15,926 nt of DNA from JBBQFD01 sp038321575 (GTDB taxonomy: Bacteria > Bacillota_I > Bacilli_A > RF39 > UBA660), in contig JBBQFD010000016.1 in the NCBI GenBank assembly GCA_038321575.1, positions 1 to 15,926 on the forward strand, written 5' to 3'. Positions 14,523 through 15,926 of this stretch are shown here, one piece after another. The translations under genes and the position numbers were made by a program. The notes under the pieces were generated by a model. It was not told the origin of the DNA, did no database searches, and saw nothing but the letters and a program-made list of their open reading frames with translations. Positions within the stretch are counted from its first letter, which is position 1. Every line of letters begins with the position of its first letter.

Positions 14523-15828
14523 AGAATGGTAATTTTAAATTACCACTTTTCATTTGTTTCATCATAACCTTCATTTGTTCGAATTGTTTTAATAAACGAT
14601 TTACTTCAGATACTTCTCGCCCCGAACCTTTCGCAATTCTTATTTTACGACTTGCTTTAAGACTTTCAGGGTGCTTTCTTTCATATGGTGTCATCGAAGA
14701 TATAATAGCTTCTAAATGAGCCATATCTTTAGGATCTACTTTAATATTATTAAGACCCATTTTATTAGCTCCAGGAAGCATTTTAACAATATTTTCTAGC
14801 GAACCAAGTTTCTTTATTTGACGAAGTTGACTAAGAAAGTCTTCTAAATCAAAATCACCCTTTTGCATCTTCTTTGTAGCAATTAAAGCTTCGTCTTTAT
14901 CAATGATTGATTCTACTTTCTCAACGATTGATTGAATATCTCCATTGCCTAAAATACGATCCGCCATACGTTTAGGATCAAATAATTCAATACCATCCAT
15001 CTTTTCACTTGTTCCAATAAACTTAATTGGCACCTTAGTTAAATGACGAATTGAAAGTGCCACTCCACCTCTGGCGTCGCCATCTAATTTAGTAACAATA
15101 GCTCCCGTAAGAGGTAACTTATCATTGAATCCATTGATTACATTGATGGCATCTTGACCCATCATGCTATCGATTACTAAGAGAATTTCTTGAGCATTTA
15201 ACGCTTCATTTATATTTATTAATTCGTTCATTAATTCTTCATTTATATGTAATCTACCAGCGGTATCAATTAACACAACATCATACTTATTTGCTTTCGC
15301 ATAAGCTAAAGCATTGGTAGCGATAACTACCGGGGTGCTTGACTCTTCACTATAAACATCAATATTTAATTGTTTACCAATTTGTTTTAACTGATCAATC
15401 GCTGCCGGACGATAAACATCGCATGCAACTAATAATGTTTTTTTATTGTCTTTTTTTCTTAACCAAAGTCCTAATTTACCAATAGTTGTTGTTTTACCAC
15501 TACCTTGTAAACCAACTAACATCATGATTGATGGATTACTTTTAACATTTAAATCACATTGTTCACCACCAAGTAAAGATACTAGCTCATCACTAATGAT
15601 TTTAATGAATAGTTCGCTTGGTTTAAGACTGGTTCTTACTTCTTCACCCAGGGCTTTTACTTTAACATTATTAATAAATTCTTTAACAACTTCATAATTA
15701 ACATCAGCCTCTAAAAGAGCTAACCTAATATCTTTAGTTATCTCACTTATATTTTCTTCAGTTATTTTACCATAACCTTTTATTTTACTAATAACTTTTA
15801 GTAAACGGTCGCTTAAATTTTCAAACAT
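14521..15828 (-). CDS. ffh: Signal recognition particle GTPase Ffh (SRP54)
   Basis: Binds signal sequences as they leave the ribosome, in complex with SRP RNA, and hands the ribosome to FtsY at the membrane. The 435-residue product has the N domain (1-90), the G domain with P-loop GLQGSGKTTT (106-115), DVYRPAA (137-143), DTAGR (188-192), TKLDGDARGG (246-255) and GTSEK (272-276), and the methionine-rich M domain from about 320. There SMTPYERKHP, RIAKGSGREVSEVNRLL (SRP RNA-binding helix) and QFEQMKVMMKQM are seen. The C-terminus is short (ends LKLPF), so it is slightly below the usual 440-455. The start is ATG 15828 behind AGGTGAT; an in-frame start upstream at 15873 lies in the upstream terminator. 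It is a single-gene unit here. Confidence 0.98.
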   Translation of the reverse strand: MFENLSDRLLKVISKIKGYGKITEENISEITKDIRLALLEADVNYEVVKEFINNVKVKALGEEVRTSLKPSELFIKIISDELVSLLGGEQCDLNVKSNPSIMMLVGLQGSGKTTTIGKLGLWLRKKDNKKTLLVACDVYRPAAIDQLKQIGKQLNIDVYSEESSTPVVIATNALAYAKANKYDVVLIDTAGRLHINEELMNELININEALNAQEILLVIDSMMGQDAINVINGFNDKLPLTGAIVTKLDGDARGGVALSIRHLTKVPIKFIGTSEKMDGIELFDPKRMADRILGNGDIQSIVEKVESIIDKDEALIATKKMQKGDFDLEDFLSQLRQIKKLGSLENIVKMLPGANKMGLNNIKVDPKDMAHLEAIISSMTPYERKHPESLKASRKIRIAKGSGREVSEVNRLLKQFEQMKVMMKQMKSGNLKLPF

Positions 15829-15843
15829 TTTATCACCTACTTT

Positions 15844-15873
15844 ATTATACCCTATTAAAAAGTATAAAGCCAA
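15844..15873 (-). promoter_or_regulatory. Promoter of ffh
   Basis: -35 TTGGCT (15873-15868), an 18-bp spacer and -10 TATAAT (15849-15844) preceded by GGG. The -35 lies inside the hairpin of the upstream terminator. The ATG is 15 bases after the -10, so the leader is about 10 bases and starts close to AGGTGATAAA. Confidence 0.75.
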
Positions 15874-15890
15874 TATGACTTTATACTTTT
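15857..15890 (-). terminator. Terminator of the gene at the right edge
   Basis: On the minus strand AAAAGTATAAAG and CTTTATACTTTT form a perfect 12-bp stem with a 9-base loop, followed by a U-run. It lies just 3' of the putative stop at 15896-15894. Confidence 0.8.
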
Positions 15891-15893
15891 AAT

Positions 15894-15926
15894 TTATTTT
15901 GTTACGCCCCAACGACCATATACATC
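15894..15926 (-). CDS. C-terminal end of an unidentified gene (cut by window edge)
   Basis: Ten codons (reading DVYGRWGVTK) and a TAA stop, placed immediately upstream of a 12-bp hairpin terminator on the same strand. The position relative to the terminator is the main support. The tail is too short to name a family. Confidence 0.45.
   Translation of the reverse strand, partial: DVYGRWGVTK

Noticed and set aside
15446..15697. Open frame of 83 codons on the plus strand
   Set aside because: Antisense to the P-loop region of ffh; no start signals.
1..15926. Mycoplasma-type genetic code (TGA as Trp), suggested by the high AT content
   Set aside because: All genes are intact with the standard bacterial code, many Trp are encoded by TGG, and the glycosyltransferase ends in TGA at the expected family length.

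Overview
The window comes from a low-GC (roughly 30 %) Bacillota-type bacterium. T-box control of valS, strong AGGAGG/GGTGAT Shine-Dalgarno (SD) sites, TTGACA/TATAAT promoters, short U-tailed hairpin terminators and prepilins of the GFTLIELL type all point that way. All long reading frames are intact with TGA as stop and TGG as Trp, so this is not a Mycoplasma/Spiroplasma using TGA as Trp. Two M15 peptidoglycan carboxypeptidases and a NodB-type deacetylase argue for a cell wall. My inference is an uncultured, AT-rich Bacilli/Erysipelotrichia-like lineage; the species cannot be read from the sequence.

Layout, left to right. (1) 1-5105, minus strand: one compact operon read from about 5100 leftwards. 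It holds a polyprenol-phosphate glycosyltransferase (CsbB/GtrB type), a YfhO membrane protein fused to a GtrA flippase domain, endonuclease IV (nfo) and superoxide dismutase (cut by the window edge). At all three junctions the stop codon lies inside the SD of the next gene. (2) 5131-5575, minus: a short type IV pilin-like gene with its own strong promoter and a UUCG-loop terminator. (3) 5623-8435, minus: valS with a T-box leader (specifier GUA) and its own promoter. (4) 8438-10147, minus: a 550-residue surface protein with a prepilin-like N-terminus, an Ig-like domain and a glycine-rich domain that appears to be split by an F5/8 type C (discoidin-like) domain. (5) 10149-12506, minus: a membrane-anchored PASTA plus NodB-deacetylase protein preceded by a compact M3-like metallopeptidase. 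(6) 12523-14522, plus: two tandem VanY-type M15 carboxypeptidases, each with its own promoter and terminator. (7) 14521-15849, minus: ffh (SRP54), convergent with the second carboxypeptidase across a shared palindromic terminator. The last codons and terminator of another gene lie at the right edge.

The first two genes of region 1 together supply the three parts of a three-component glycosylation system: GT-A transferase, flippase and GT-C transferase. The last two parts sit on one polypeptide, which probably decorates a cell-surface polymer or protein. Regions 2, 4, 5 and 6 are also cell-surface genes (pilin-like proteins, wall-modifying enzymes), while nfo, sod, valS and ffh are housekeeping. 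No pilus assembly ATPase, prepilin peptidase, mobile element, CRISPR array or RNA gene other than the T-box leader is visible. The most unusual points are the domain-in-domain architecture at 8438-10090, the GT-C/flippase fusion, the deacetylase lacking two canonical catalytic motifs, and a recurring module TATAAT-N6/7-GGTGATA-start that implies very short mRNA leaders.
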